A stretch of 64,000 nucleotides of DNA from Ardenticatenales bacterium (GTDB lineage Bacteria; Chloroflexota; Anaerolineae; Promineifilales; Promineifilaceae), in the NCBI GenBank assembly GCA_020634515.1, contig JACKBL010000005.1, forward strand, positions 186,001 to 250,000, given 5' to 3'. Below, piece by piece: positions 47,100 to 55,525 of the stretch. Numbering within the stretch: position 1 is the first letter of the stretch; each line of letters opens with the position of its first letter. Position numbers and translations under genes: made by a program. The notes under the pieces were generated by a model. The model searched no databases. It was not told the DNA's origin and saw nothing but the letters and a program-made list of their open reading frames with translations.

Positions 47100-49466
47100 A
47101 TGACCCGTTTCCGGTTTGTTATGCTGTTCCTGTTTTGCCTGGCTGCCTGCGGTGGCGAAATGCCGGCATCTAACCTCACCAACACACCCACCGCGACGAC
47201 CCGGGCAACGACCACGCCCACGCAACCGCCCGCGACCATACCCATCCCCACCGACACGCCTCGCCCCAGCCGAACGCCCGCGCCCACCATCCCCGCCACG
47301 GCCACACCCCGGCCGCGCCCGGCGGCCATCCCGCTGCCGGCATCCCGTTTGGGATTCGGCCAATTGGGGACAACCTTATGGGTGCACAACTTGCCGGACG
47401 TGATCAGCCGGGCGCCGGCGGTTGCCGCCGATGGGCACGTCTACGTGGTTGCCGGCCTGTCGCTGTACGCATTGACGCCGGATGGTCGTGAAGAATGGCA
47501 TACCGCTCTGTCCGCCGGAACCGACCCGGTCAGACGGCGTGCCGGCGCGCCCGTCGTGGCCCCCGATGGGCGCATCCTGGTGATCGCCGGGGATACGTTG
47601 CAAACGTTTGCCGCCGACGGCACGCCTGGGTGGCGGTGGTCTGGGGGAGATGCGTTGACGGCGCTGCCGGCATTTTCCCCGGATGGCGGCGTCTACGTGA
47701 TGACCAATGCCGGCAATCTGTGGGCATTTGACCCGAATGGACGTGTGCGCTGGACCACGCGCCTCTGCGCCGTCAGTGGCACCGGTTCCTGGCCCGGTCC
47801 GGCGGTGGGCGCGGACGGCGTTATCTATGCCGCCTGCCGTGACCCCCACGTTTTCGCCATTGACCCCACCGGCGGCGACATTCGCTGGGCTTTTGCGGCA
47901 GATGAGGCCAGGGGGACGGGCACGGACATCGTCACGACGCCCTTGATGGGGTCTGATGGAACGATTTACGCGGCCAATGATGCCGGCACACTCTTTGCCC
48001 TCCATCCCGACGGGCAACTGCGCTGGTCGCTGCTGCTGGCGCGTGGCATCGTGGCGCAATCTTCCCTGACGCGGGGGCCGGATAACACCGTCTACCTGGC
48101 CGTGGCGAACCGCCTCTACCTGGTGACCGCGGAAGGAACGATACGGCGCGTGTTTGACCTGGGCGTGCAGCAATTGAGCGGCCTATATGGGCAAGATTCG
48201 CCGGTGGCCGTGGCCGTCGATGGCAGTCTGATTGCCAAATCGACCGACCAGGAGCTGCTGCGCTTTTCCACTGCCGGCGAAGTGTTGTGGCGGGCGCGGT
48301 TGACGGAGCAGGCCGGGATCGAGCCGTCCCCGCCGGCGGTCGGGACCAATCATCAACTCTACATTGGGTTGGGGCCACAACTGCGCGCCATCCAGATGGA
48401 TGATGTGATGATGGAAGGGGAGGCGCTGCTGCTGACGGCGGCGGCGGTGGGGGATGCGGTGCGGTTGCCGATTATGCCGGCATCCACCCTCACTCCCCTC
48501 AACGATCAACTCGCCGCCTACCGCGCCTATGAAGGCGCGCGCGCCCTGCAATGGTCTCCCGATGGCGCGCTGCTGGCCGTGGCCGGGACATCTGGCGTGC
48601 GTCTTTTTGCCGTTGATGCCGGCAGCCGCCCCATCCTGCTCAACCAGAACGTCGAGACCACGGCGCTGGCTTTTGACGCCACCGCCGCGTACCTGGCCGC
48701 CGTCGCTGCCGATGGCGTGGTGCGCATCTGGGATGTAGCCGGCGTGAAAAGGGTGGCCGCGCTCCCGCGGGAGTCGCCGCTGGGGGAGGCCGCCGGCCTG
48801 ACGTTTCTTGAGGGGGACGACCCGGCGCTTTACCTGGCATTGTTTGCGCCCGCCGCCGATGGTCCCATGGGGTATCTGTATCTCTACGACGTGACGGACA
48901 TGGCCCAGCCGGCGGTATCCGCGGCTTATTCCTTCACGGCGGACAGCTTTACGCGCTCCTTTGCCGCCGCCGCCGATGGCCGGCGCGTGGCCCTGGGGGA
49001 TTTTTTGGCGGATGTACAGGTGTGTACGCTGCCGTATGGACCGTGGTTCGAGACGGTCTTTGCGCCATTTGGCCCACCGAGCGCGCTGGCTTTGAGCGCT
49101 GCCGGCCATTACCTGGCGGCGGGGACGTTGGCCGGGCGCGTGCAGGTCGTCCACGTCGATTCTGGCTTCATGGTGGCGGATATTCGCCCGCCGGCGGACG
49201 TCACCTACGTCAACGTGCAGGCCGTCCTGTTTCGGCGGAACCTGGATGAAATCATCTTCGGCGAGTCGTTTCGGGATGAGGCGGACGAGGCGGATCAGGG
49301 GCGGGTTGCCTGGTGGTCGCTGCCGCGCAACGTCCTGCTGGGCGCGCGTTACGCGGATACGGCCATCACCCACCTGGCGCTGCATCCGGCGGGATGGTTC
49401 CTGGCCGTTGCCACGGAAAAGGGGTTGGTGGTTACTGATCTGGCCGAATGGGACGATAATGAATAA
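47100..49466 (+). CDS. Beta-propeller lipoprotein with PQQ-like and WD40-like repeats
   Basis: ATG 47100 follows GGGAGG. The 788-residue product has a lipoprotein signal (FVMLFLFCLAACGGE), a Thr/Pro-rich linker of about 70 residues, then PQQ/quinoprotein-like repeats such as APVVAPDGRILVIAGDTLQ, PLMGSDGTIYAANDAGTLF and AIDPTGGDIRWAF. After about residue 475 the pattern changes to WD40-like blades (YEGARALQWSPDGALLAVAG, AADGVVRIWDVAG). It thus appears to hold two fused propellers on the outer face of the membrane. Such proteins mediate protein contacts or assembly; no enzyme motif is seen. Confidence 0.82.
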   Translation: MTRFRFVMLFLFCLAACGGEMPASNLTNTPTATTRATTTPTQPPATIPIPTDTPRPSRTPAPTIPATATPRPRPAAIPLPASRLGFGQLGTTLWVHNLPDVISRAPAVAADGHVYVVAGLSLYALTPDGREEWHTALSAGTDPVRRRAGAPVVAPDGRILVIAGDTLQTFAADGTPGWRWSGGDALTALPAFSPDGGVYVMTNAGNLWAFDPNGRVRWTTRLCAVSGTGSWPGPAVGADGVIYAACRDPHVFAIDPTGGDIRWAFAADEARGTGTDIVTTPLMGSDGTIYAANDAGTLFALHPDGQLRWSLLLARGIVAQSSLTRGPDNTVYLAVANRLYLVTAEGTIRRVFDLGVQQLSGLYGQDSPVAVAVDGSLIAKSTDQELLRFSTAGEVLWRARLTEQAGIEPSPPAVGTNHQLYIGLGPQLRAIQMDDVMMEGEALLLTAAAVGDAVRLPIMPASTLTPLNDQLAAYRAYEGARALQWSPDGALLAVAGTSGVRLFAVDAGSRPILLNQNVETTALAFDATAAYLAAVAADGVVRIWDVAGVKRVAALPRESPLGEAAGLTFLEGDDPALYLALFAPAADGPMGYLYLYDVTDMAQPAVSAAYSFTADSFTRSFAAAADGRRVALGDFLADVQVCTLPYGPWFETVFAPFGPPSALALSAAGHYLAAGTLAGRVQVVHVDSGFMVADIRPPADVTYVNVQAVLFRRNLDEIIFGESFRDEADEADQGRVAWWSLPRNVLLGARYADTAITHLALHPAGWFLAVATEKGLVVTDLAEWDDNE

Positions 49467-49540
49467 CGAAAAAGGGGAACGAGCGCCGGCCCATCCGCGT
49501 TCGTTCCCCTTCTGGCCTGGTCGGCGTTTACGCAAATGGA

Positions 49541-51436
49541 TCAGTCGATGCCGGCAACGTTGCTTTTGATGGATAGGCTGCCGCCCGCGCCGCGATAGAC
49601 GATCACCTGGAGGTTGGCGGGTGGGTTGGGGAGGGTGATGAGGACGCTGCCGTTGGCGTTGGCGGTGGCTGTGCCCAGGTATTGCAGGGGGGGGAGGAGG
49701 TCGAGGCAGAGGTTGCCGAATGCCGGCAAACACGGTCCACTCCCCACGCCCCCCATCCCCGCGAATACAAACAGGGTCTCGCCGGGACGGGCGTTGATCA
49801 CCTGCGCCTGGCCCGGATTGCCGGTGGCGGTGGCGATCAGGGGAAGGGGCGGTTGCCACAGGTTGTTGTCGATCAGGTATTTGCGCTCTTGTGCCGGCAA
49901 AACCCCCACCGGTGTCCCCAAATCCGCGCCAATGTTCGGCCAGGGACGGTTCCCCCAGAAATCGGGTGGCGCGTCGAGGTAGTGAGATGCCGGCAGTACC
50001 AACGGATCGGGCGCGCCACTCCATTCCAATACCCCATCCACCAGGTTGCCGTCCGTCAGGTCCGTGACCACGCCCCCCATGTACACCGGATAGCCGAAAA
50101 TGATGATGTCTGGGCCGGAGCGGATGTCGATGCGCGGCGTGACGTTGCCTACCACGTTGGGACGGTCGCTGTGGTCGCGCACGCTCAGGCCGCGATTGAC
50201 CGTGATGGCGTTGCGGAAGGCGGTCGTGTAGGGTCCGCTGGGTCCCCACCAGTCGGAAATGACCAGGTTTTCGGCGATGTTGCCCTCGAAGAGGTTCGCA
50301 TAGTTATAATGACCGTGCAGGGAGATGTCCGCCTTGCCGCCAATGTTGTTGTAGGCGTAGTTGTAGCTGAAGACGTTGCCGTTGGCCCCTTCTTTGACCA
50401 TCATGGCGTGGCGCAGGGTGTGGAAGATGTTGTTGGTGATCAGGGAGTCGGAGGTGGAGTCGGCCAGGGCCACGCCGTAACCGTGCCCGCCGCCGCCGTA
50501 GTCGTGGGCGTGGTGGAAGTAGTTGTCGCGGATGGTGAGGAAGCGGCTGTAGAAGGTCCAGATGTGGGCGCGGAAGGTGTTGTAGGATTCGACGTATTGC
50601 ACCCAGCAGTTTTGGGCGTAGTTCATGGAGATGGTGAAGGCGTCGGCGGTGTCAATGCGTTCGAGGTAGAGGGATTGAATGCCGGCATTCTCAATCGGAT
50701 GCACCACCTGCACGCGCGGGTTCAAAGCCGTCTGGTAATCCAGCCGCAGCGGCACGTCCAGCGTGATCGTGTTGCTCACCACATCCGCCACCCCAATCAT
50801 CTGGCTCATTGAATACTGGCTGTAATCCGTAATCCAGTAATCGACCGTATACATCGCCGCCACGTCGTCATCCTGGTACAGCCACAGCAGCGTCCCCGGC
50901 GTGATCCCACTGGCGTCCGCCAGTTCCAGCGTCGTACTGCCAAAACTGTAGCCGGAGACCACGGGAATATCTACGTTGACCTTGCTCCCCGTCATCTCCA
51001 CGCCCCCCCGCTGCCCGCTGTTCGGGATGTTAATCAACAGCCGCGTCTGCGTTGGCCCCGCCCCTTGCAGCACAATGCCGCTCTTCAACTGTACAATCGT
51101 GCCAATCAGATAATCCCCCGGCGGAACCCAGACGAACCCCGGTGCTGTTGCCGCCTGAATCGCCGCGTTAAATGCCGGCCCATCATCCGTCACCCCATCC
51201 CCCACCGCGCCAAAATCCATCACATTCAGGCGGTAATACGTGGCCGGAATGCCCCCACGCACCCCCGGATCCCACGGAACCAGCCGCTCCGGCGGGATGA
51301 CGCCGTCCAGCGGCGTGGGCGCAGCCGTCGCCAGGCGCGCCACCATCAGCGCCGCGCCCAACAACACGCACAACGCCAGCGCCAGCCAACGCTGCTTGAC
51401 AAAAACCAGACCGAAGTTAAGTCGAGATGCTTGCAT
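49541..51436 (-). CDS. Secreted pectate-lyase-like right-handed beta-helix protein
   Basis: AAAGGAG lies eight bases before ATG 51436; an upstream ATG at 51466 precedes that site. The ~631-residue protein has a signal anchor (LALALCVLLGAALMVARLATA) and the pectate lyase 3/GH28-type opening MDFGAVGDGVTDDGPAFNAA with WVPPGDYLIGTIVQLKSG, followed by parallel beta-helix coils (HHAHDYGGGGHGYGVALADS). A C-terminal beta domain ends with LQVIVYRGAGGSLSIKSNVA. It is probably a polysaccharide-active or phage-tail-like surface protein; no catalytic triad can be defined. Confidence 0.8.
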   Translation of the reverse strand: MQASRLNFGLVFVKQRWLALALCVLLGAALMVARLATAAPTPLDGVIPPERLVPWDPGVRGGIPATYYRLNVMDFGAVGDGVTDDGPAFNAAIQAATAPGFVWVPPGDYLIGTIVQLKSGIVLQGAGPTQTRLLINIPNSGQRGGVEMTGSKVNVDIPVVSGYSFGSTTLELADASGITPGTLLWLYQDDDVAAMYTVDYWITDYSQYSMSQMIGVADVVSNTITLDVPLRLDYQTALNPRVQVVHPIENAGIQSLYLERIDTADAFTISMNYAQNCWVQYVESYNTFRAHIWTFYSRFLTIRDNYFHHAHDYGGGGHGYGVALADSTSDSLITNNIFHTLRHAMMVKEGANGNVFSYNYAYNNIGGKADISLHGHYNYANLFEGNIAENLVISDWWGPSGPYTTAFRNAITVNRGLSVRDHSDRPNVVGNVTPRIDIRSGPDIIIFGYPVYMGGVVTDLTDGNLVDGVLEWSGAPDPLVLPASHYLDAPPDFWGNRPWPNIGADLGTPVGVLPAQERKYLIDNNLWQPPLPLIATATGNPGQAQVINARPGETLFVFAGMGGVGSGPCLPAFGNLCLDLLPPLQYLGTATANANGSVLITLPNPPANLQVIVYRGAGGSLSIKSNVAGID

Positions 51437-51908
51437 GGGGGACACTCCTTTGAGCAAAGAATACAAGATTGGTTCATTCTTGACTCTACTGAAAAAAGGC
51501 CAAAAACCGGGTTTTTACACATGATTTCGGCCGGACACTCGAAAAACCCGGTTTTTTCAGTGATAGCCGGTCACTTACCCGGCATCTGCTGTGGGATTGC
51601 GCAAAAATCAACGAGCACGGGGAGCCGCCAGCCTGCGCCGACGCCTGAGAACCCTCGCATTATACGGAGATTCCAGCAAAATTGCATGAAAATTCGAGGA
51701 AATGGGCAGCTCATCAACCAAATCTAGCAAATGGCGACCATGCCCTCCGCCCGCCGTCCCCCCTACCCCATCGGGTTTCGCCCCCTATCGCAAATTGCCG
51801 CGCCATTTCTTCCCCATTCGCTCCGCTGATAGAGTGGCGTTATACTTGTCCGCACCAGAACCGTCAATTCGTCCAATTTTATAGGCATGCGGCAGCAAGG
51901 GAGGAAAC
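51437..51908. other. Intergenic region separating metabolic genes from the accessory island
   Basis: Holds the inverted AAACCCGG hairpin element (51460-51562, separate entry) and about 340 further bases with no gene. Short open frames on the plus strand have no ribosome binding sites or similarity. GGGAGG at the right edge serves the EACC1 gene. Confidence 0.6.
51460..51562 (+). repeat. AAACCCGG hairpin element, copy 2
   Basis: Inverted copy of the 30658-30755 element: AAGATTGGTTCATTCTTGAC, TCTACTGAAAAAAGGCC, AAAAACCGGGTTTTTACACA, then a short spacer (TGATTTCGGCCGGACACTCG) and AAAAACCCGGTTTTTTCAGTG. The spacers of the two copies share most bases, so they have a common origin. Confidence 0.8.
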
Positions 51909-52292
51909 GTGAAGATAGATTTACGCATTACCGTCAACGCGGGGCCGAATACCGATACCCAGGACACAGCCAAAATCGTGCGCGAACTGGAAAAAGAGTT
52001 GCGCCACGTGGAGAGCGTGCTGTCCATTGACCCCGTTTACGTGCGGAACGAGGAAGCCGGGCAAAAAGGCGTCTCCGTGGACTTTGGCGCGCTGCTGGTG
52101 GCCCTCGCCGAAGGCACCGGCCTCGCCGCGTTCATCACCGTTCTCGGCCAATGGCTGGGGCGCGACCGCCGCCGCTCCCTCAAGCTGCAAATAGGCGACA
52201 GCAGCCTGGAATTGACCGGTCTCTCCTCAGGAGAGCAGCAGGAACTCGTGCGCTGGTTCCAGACGCAAACAGGAATGCGCTTCGACGCATAA
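51909..52292 (+). CDS. EACC1-like protein (effector-associated constant component 1)
   Basis: GTG start with GGGAGG upstream. The 127-residue protein has an N-terminal beta-alpha domain (RITVNAGPNTDTQDTAKIVR), a central hydrophobic helix (ALLVALAEGTGLAAFITVLG) followed by QWLGRDRRRSLKLQIGDSSL and a C-terminal helix. This layout is that of EACC1, a small membrane-linked adaptor described in caspase-containing bacterial conflict systems. Two caspase genes follow 1.1 kb downstream with two small genes between, so it is probably part of the same system. The assignment rests on pattern recognition of the family layout. Confidence 0.72.
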   Translation: MKIDLRITVNAGPNTDTQDTAKIVRELEKELRHVESVLSIDPVYVRNEEAGQKGVSVDFGALLVALAEGTGLAAFITVLGQWLGRDRRRSLKLQIGDSSLELTGLSSGEQQELVRWFQTQTGMRFDA

Positions 52293-52337
52293 CGTAAGGC
52301 GTTTGTGTGCCTGATAGACTTGGTGATGGAGCTTAAG

Positions 52338-52634
52338 ATGCCGCCTGAAACCACCCACCTCGCCGCGAATCGTCGTCTCCCCTCCTGGCGAGAGATGAAT
52401 CGGGATACTTCTCCCGAAGTTGAAGCCTTGTTGCTGAAGCTGTGGCGCGAAACACCCGTGTGGCGCAAATTAGAAATGATGGAGTCGTTGAATCGCGCTG
52501 CTCGTCAGTTGGCCTTAATCGGACTACGTCGGCGTTTCCCTCATGCTTCCCCGGCGGAACTGCGGTGGCGGTTGGCAGTCATGTCGCTGGGGGAAGAATT
52601 GACCGTCCGCGTTCTTGGGCCTTGCCCTGGCTGA
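52338..52634 (+). CDS. Small helical protein paired with a nucleotidyltransferase
   Basis: ATG 52338 has GGAG six bases upstream. The ~98-residue product is helical, with MNRDTSPEVEALLLKLWRE, then KLEMMESLNRAARQLALIGL and RRRFPHASPAELRWRLAVMS. Proteins of this kind are often encoded directly before an AbiEii-like nucleotidyltransferase, as here (12-base gap). The pair may be a toxin-antitoxin system of the MNT type, with this protein as partner. The role is not demonstrated. Confidence 0.68.
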   Translation: MPPETTHLAANRRLPSWREMNRDTSPEVEALLLKLWRETPVWRKLEMMESLNRAARQLALIGLRRRFPHASPAELRWRLAVMSLGEELTVRVLGPCPG

Positions 52635-52645
52635 AGGAGAATGAC

Positions 52646-53233
52646 TTGGTTGATTCCGAAGCTATCCAGGTGACGCTATTAGTAACCGGGGTGTTAGATG
52701 CGTTGGGTATCCCTTACGTCATCGGTGGCTCCATGGCCAGCATCATCCATGGCATGTTGCGTACTACGATGGATGTAGACATCGTAGCCGACATGCGGTC
52801 AGAACACGTGACTCCCTTTGTAAGGGGGCTGCAAGATGCATTCTATGTAGATGAACAATCAGTACGGCAGGCAATTCAACGTCGCCAGAGTTTTAACCTG
52901 ATTCACCTGGATACCCTGTTCAAAGTAGACATCTTTATTCCCCGGGAACGCCCTTTTGACCAGCAGCAGCTTCGGCGACGCATGGCGGAGCAGGTTGGCG
53001 CAAACCGTGGCGAACAAATCTGGGTTTTGAGTGCTGAAGATGTTGTCCTGGCTAAATTAGAGTGGTTTCGCATGGGTGGCGAGGTTTCGGAACGGCAGTG
53101 GCGTGATATTCTCGGCGTTTTGAGGACGCAGCAGTCGGCATTGGATAAGGATTATTTGCGGCAGTGGGCGCAAGTATTGAGCGTAGCAGACCTGATGGAG
53201 CAAGCTCTGCAAGCTTCGGCTGGCATAGAATAA
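52646..53233 (+). CDS. MNT/AbiEii-like nucleotidyltransferase
   Basis: Start TTG 52646 is chosen because AAGGAG lies about eight bases upstream and the preceding gene ends at 52634. The ~195-residue protein has the nucleotidyltransferase motif GGSMASIIHGMLRTTMDVDIV, in which GGS and D-x-D bind NTP and metal, and a third acidic strand near FKVDIFIPRERPFD. The C-terminal helices include VLAKLEWFRMGGEVSERQWR, commonly found in this group. It may nucleotidylylate a target or partner as part of a TA or defence pair with 52338-52634. Confidence 0.78.
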   Translation: MVDSEAIQVTLLVTGVLDALGIPYVIGGSMASIIHGMLRTTMDVDIVADMRSEHVTPFVRGLQDAFYVDEQSVRQAIQRRQSFNLIHLDTLFKVDIFIPRERPFDQQQLRRRMAEQVGANRGEQIWVLSAEDVVLAKLEWFRMGGEVSERQWRDILGVLRTQQSALDKDYLRQWAQVLSVADLMEQALQASAGIE

Positions 53234-53273
53234 CGAAAGATGACCGCCAGTTTCTCTATGGGTTCGTTCGAGA

Positions 53274-53350
53274 ATTACTTTGGATTCTCCCACAAGTAAG
53301 AACCCTTCCAGCGCATCCGTCATTTCCAAATCTATTAACGGATGCGCCCT
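53274..53350. repeat. GCGCATCCGT-family element, copy 2
   Basis: Shares AATTACTTTGGATTCTCC-like opening, CAAGTAAGAACCCTTCCAGC, GCATCCGTCATT and CTATTAACGGATGCGCCC with the 25679-25762 copy. It lies between the nucleotidyltransferase and the first caspase gene. Confidence 0.75.
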
Positions 53351-53375
53351 ATGCGCTCGTTGGTTGAGGTGAGAT

Positions 53376-55340
53376 ATGGCCCGACGGTTGGCTTTACTCA
53401 TAGGTAACAGCCAGTTTGACGACGAGAAGCATTTCCCGGCGCTGCGCACGCCGGTCAATGACGTTGCTGATATGGCGGCCATGCTGGCCCAACATGGCGA
53501 CTTTGAAATCGTCGAGGCGCTGATTGACGCGGCGGAGCCGGTCATTCGGCGCACCATTGGCGAATTCTACGGGCAGTTGGAGCGGGGGGACCTGGCGTTG
53601 TTCTATTATTCGGGTCACGGCTACAAGGGCATGGACGGCTCGTTGTACCTGGCGGCCAAAGATACGGATGCCGGTCAACTGCGGGCCACGGGGGTGCGCG
53701 AATCCTTTATTCAAGAAACGATGGGCGACAGTCGTTCCCGCCATCACGTCGTCATTCTTGATTGCTGCTTTAGCGGCGCGTTTGCCCTGGGCAAAAAGGG
53801 GGGCGCGGGGGAGCCGCTGCTCCTGGAGAAGCTGCGCGGCGAAGCGATGGCGATCCTGGCCTCGTCAGGGACGATTCAGTACTCTTTTGAGGAAGCGGGG
53901 CGCAACTCCTTGTTTACGGGCGCGCTGCTGGCGGGCGTGGAAACCGGCGCTGCCGATGAAGACCAGAACGGCGTGGTGACGGTGGATGAGTTATTTGCTT
54001 ATGCCGACAGGAGCGTGCGCGAGCAGCGGCGGGAGCAGACGCCCATGCTGGCGCAGCAGAAACGAGAAATTGCGCAAATTGTCCTCGCCCGCAATCCCGC
54101 GGGCACCGTTTCTCCCCTGCCTCTGACCGAGACGCCCGCCTCCCCTTCTCCTGAACCACGGGGGAAAGGCGTCTTGTCCACGGTGCCTGCCTGGGTGTGG
54201 GGAATTGCCGGCATACTCGCCGTCCTCATGCTGGCTTTCTTCGTGAAGTGGGCGCTGGAATCATCCCCAGGAAGTCAGGCCACCCCCACCCTTCCCGCTG
54301 TGGCGCAGGTGACGGAAATGCCGGCACAAACGGAACAAACTCCCCCCAGCGCCGGCACAGGTACGATAGCCGGGTTTCTCCCCCAGCCTGTTTCTAGCCA
54401 AGAGCCACTGGATTTGCCCGTCATCCGGCGTGAGTTGGCGGTGCAAGGCAAGGAACTGGGCCTGATCAAATTCGGGTTTCATGTGCTCCCGGGAGGAAAT
54501 CGCAGTGGTTTGGAGGAATGGATGACGGCGCTGGATGATGCCGGCATTCCCTTCTTCCTCAAGAGCGTTGATGATGTTGGCTCCCTGGCGACGGCCCAAT
54601 CCCTGGCGCAGACCAGCGGCATTACCCATACGCTCGTCTTCCGCGCCAGCACGCAAGACGACGTGCCCAACTACGACCTCAGCCCTGCCGAAGCCGCGCA
54701 GCAGCATTGGCAGGCGCACACCGCTGCTTTTCCCCTCTCACTTGATCCCCGCCTCGTCTGGCTGGAAACCATCAACGAACCAGACCCCAATCGCGCCGCG
54801 TGGTTGGGGGAATTTGCGTTGCAGACGGCCCAACTGGCCCTGGCGGACGGCTACCGTTGGGCGGCGTTTGGCTGGTCATCTGGCACGCCCGATGCGGCCG
54901 ATTGGGAGTCCGACGCCATGCTCCAGTTCCTGGAATTGGCGGGCCGGTATCCTGATCAGTTAGCCATTGCCGTGCATGAGTATTCTTTCGGCAATGACGA
55001 CCCGCGGCAGGTCTATTCGGCGCTGCTGGGTCGTTTTCAGGCTTTGTTTCAAGTCTGTGATGAGCACGGGCTGCCGCGCCCCACTGTTTTGATTACGGAG
55101 TGGGGGTGGGCGCTTCAGCAGACGCCCCCCTTGTCACAGGCAATGGAAGATATCGCCCTGGCTTCCTCGCTCTACGCGGCATACCCGGAAGTGCGCGGGG
55201 CGGCCATCTGGACGCTCGGCTCTTTTATGGGTTTGGGAGACGACCAGACGCAGCCGTTGATTGCTCCCCTGACCGATTACGCGCTGCATAACTATTTTGC
55301 GCGTACCAGCGGATTCGATCCCTTGCTATTTGTTCCATGA
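53376..55340 (+). CDS. Membrane-anchored caspase-like protease with C-terminal glycoside-hydrolase-like domain
   Basis: Residues ~1-245 form a peptidase C14 (caspase) domain with catalytic His81 in YYSGHGYKG and Cys131 in LDCCFSGAF. A Pro/Ser-rich linker and one transmembrane helix (VWGIAGILAVLMLAFFVKWA, about 271-290) follow. The C-terminal ~300 residues look like a TIM-barrel glycoside hydrolase of the GH5/GH39 clan, with Glu468 in TINEPD as probable acid/base and Glu575 in ITEWGW as probable nucleophile. The barrel would lie outside and the caspase inside. GAGGTGAG precedes the ATG. EACC1 lies upstream and a second caspase follows. Confidence 0.88.
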   Translation: MARRLALLIGNSQFDDEKHFPALRTPVNDVADMAAMLAQHGDFEIVEALIDAAEPVIRRTIGEFYGQLERGDLALFYYSGHGYKGMDGSLYLAAKDTDAGQLRATGVRESFIQETMGDSRSRHHVVILDCCFSGAFALGKKGGAGEPLLLEKLRGEAMAILASSGTIQYSFEEAGRNSLFTGALLAGVETGAADEDQNGVVTVDELFAYADRSVREQRREQTPMLAQQKREIAQIVLARNPAGTVSPLPLTETPASPSPEPRGKGVLSTVPAWVWGIAGILAVLMLAFFVKWALESSPGSQATPTLPAVAQVTEMPAQTEQTPPSAGTGTIAGFLPQPVSSQEPLDLPVIRRELAVQGKELGLIKFGFHVLPGGNRSGLEEWMTALDDAGIPFFLKSVDDVGSLATAQSLAQTSGITHTLVFRASTQDDVPNYDLSPAEAAQQHWQAHTAAFPLSLDPRLVWLETINEPDPNRAAWLGEFALQTAQLALADGYRWAAFGWSSGTPDAADWESDAMLQFLELAGRYPDQLAIAVHEYSFGNDDPRQVYSALLGRFQALFQVCDEHGLPRPTVLITEWGWALQQTPPLSQAMEDIALASSLYAAYPEVRGAAIWTLGSFMGLGDDQTQPLIAPLTDYALHNYFARTSGFDPLLFVP

Positions 55341-55348
55341 TGCCCGAT

Positions 55349-55473
55349 GTAGGGCGGGTTGCTAACCCGCCGGTCACATAGAACAAAAGGTGTTCATGCG
55401 CGGGGCGCACCACATCGCATGAAGATGTAGGGCGGGTTGCTAACCCGCCAGTCGAGTTAGCAACTCGACCTAC
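55349..55473. repeat. Paired GTAGGGCGGGTT hairpins between the caspase genes
   Basis: Two copies of a 23-base hairpin, GTAGGGCGGGTTGCTAACCC plus GCC (55349-55371 and 55427-55449), are followed by a related GTCGAGTTAGCAACTCGACC (55451-55470). Other copies are at 57579-57601, 58008-58030 and 59860-59882, all within the caspase/retroelement/toxin-antitoxin island. They appear to be small REP-like repeats specific to this island. Confidence 0.75.
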
Positions 55474-55525
55474 ACGCAATCTTCAGGACAGTGTAGATAT
55501 AGGTGATGTAAATAAGGTTGCGATA

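Noticed and set aside
48183..50249. 688-codon minus-strand open frame
   Set aside because: Spans the end of the propeller lipoprotein gene and the end of the pectate-lyase-like gene in a wrong frame; no start signal or similarity.
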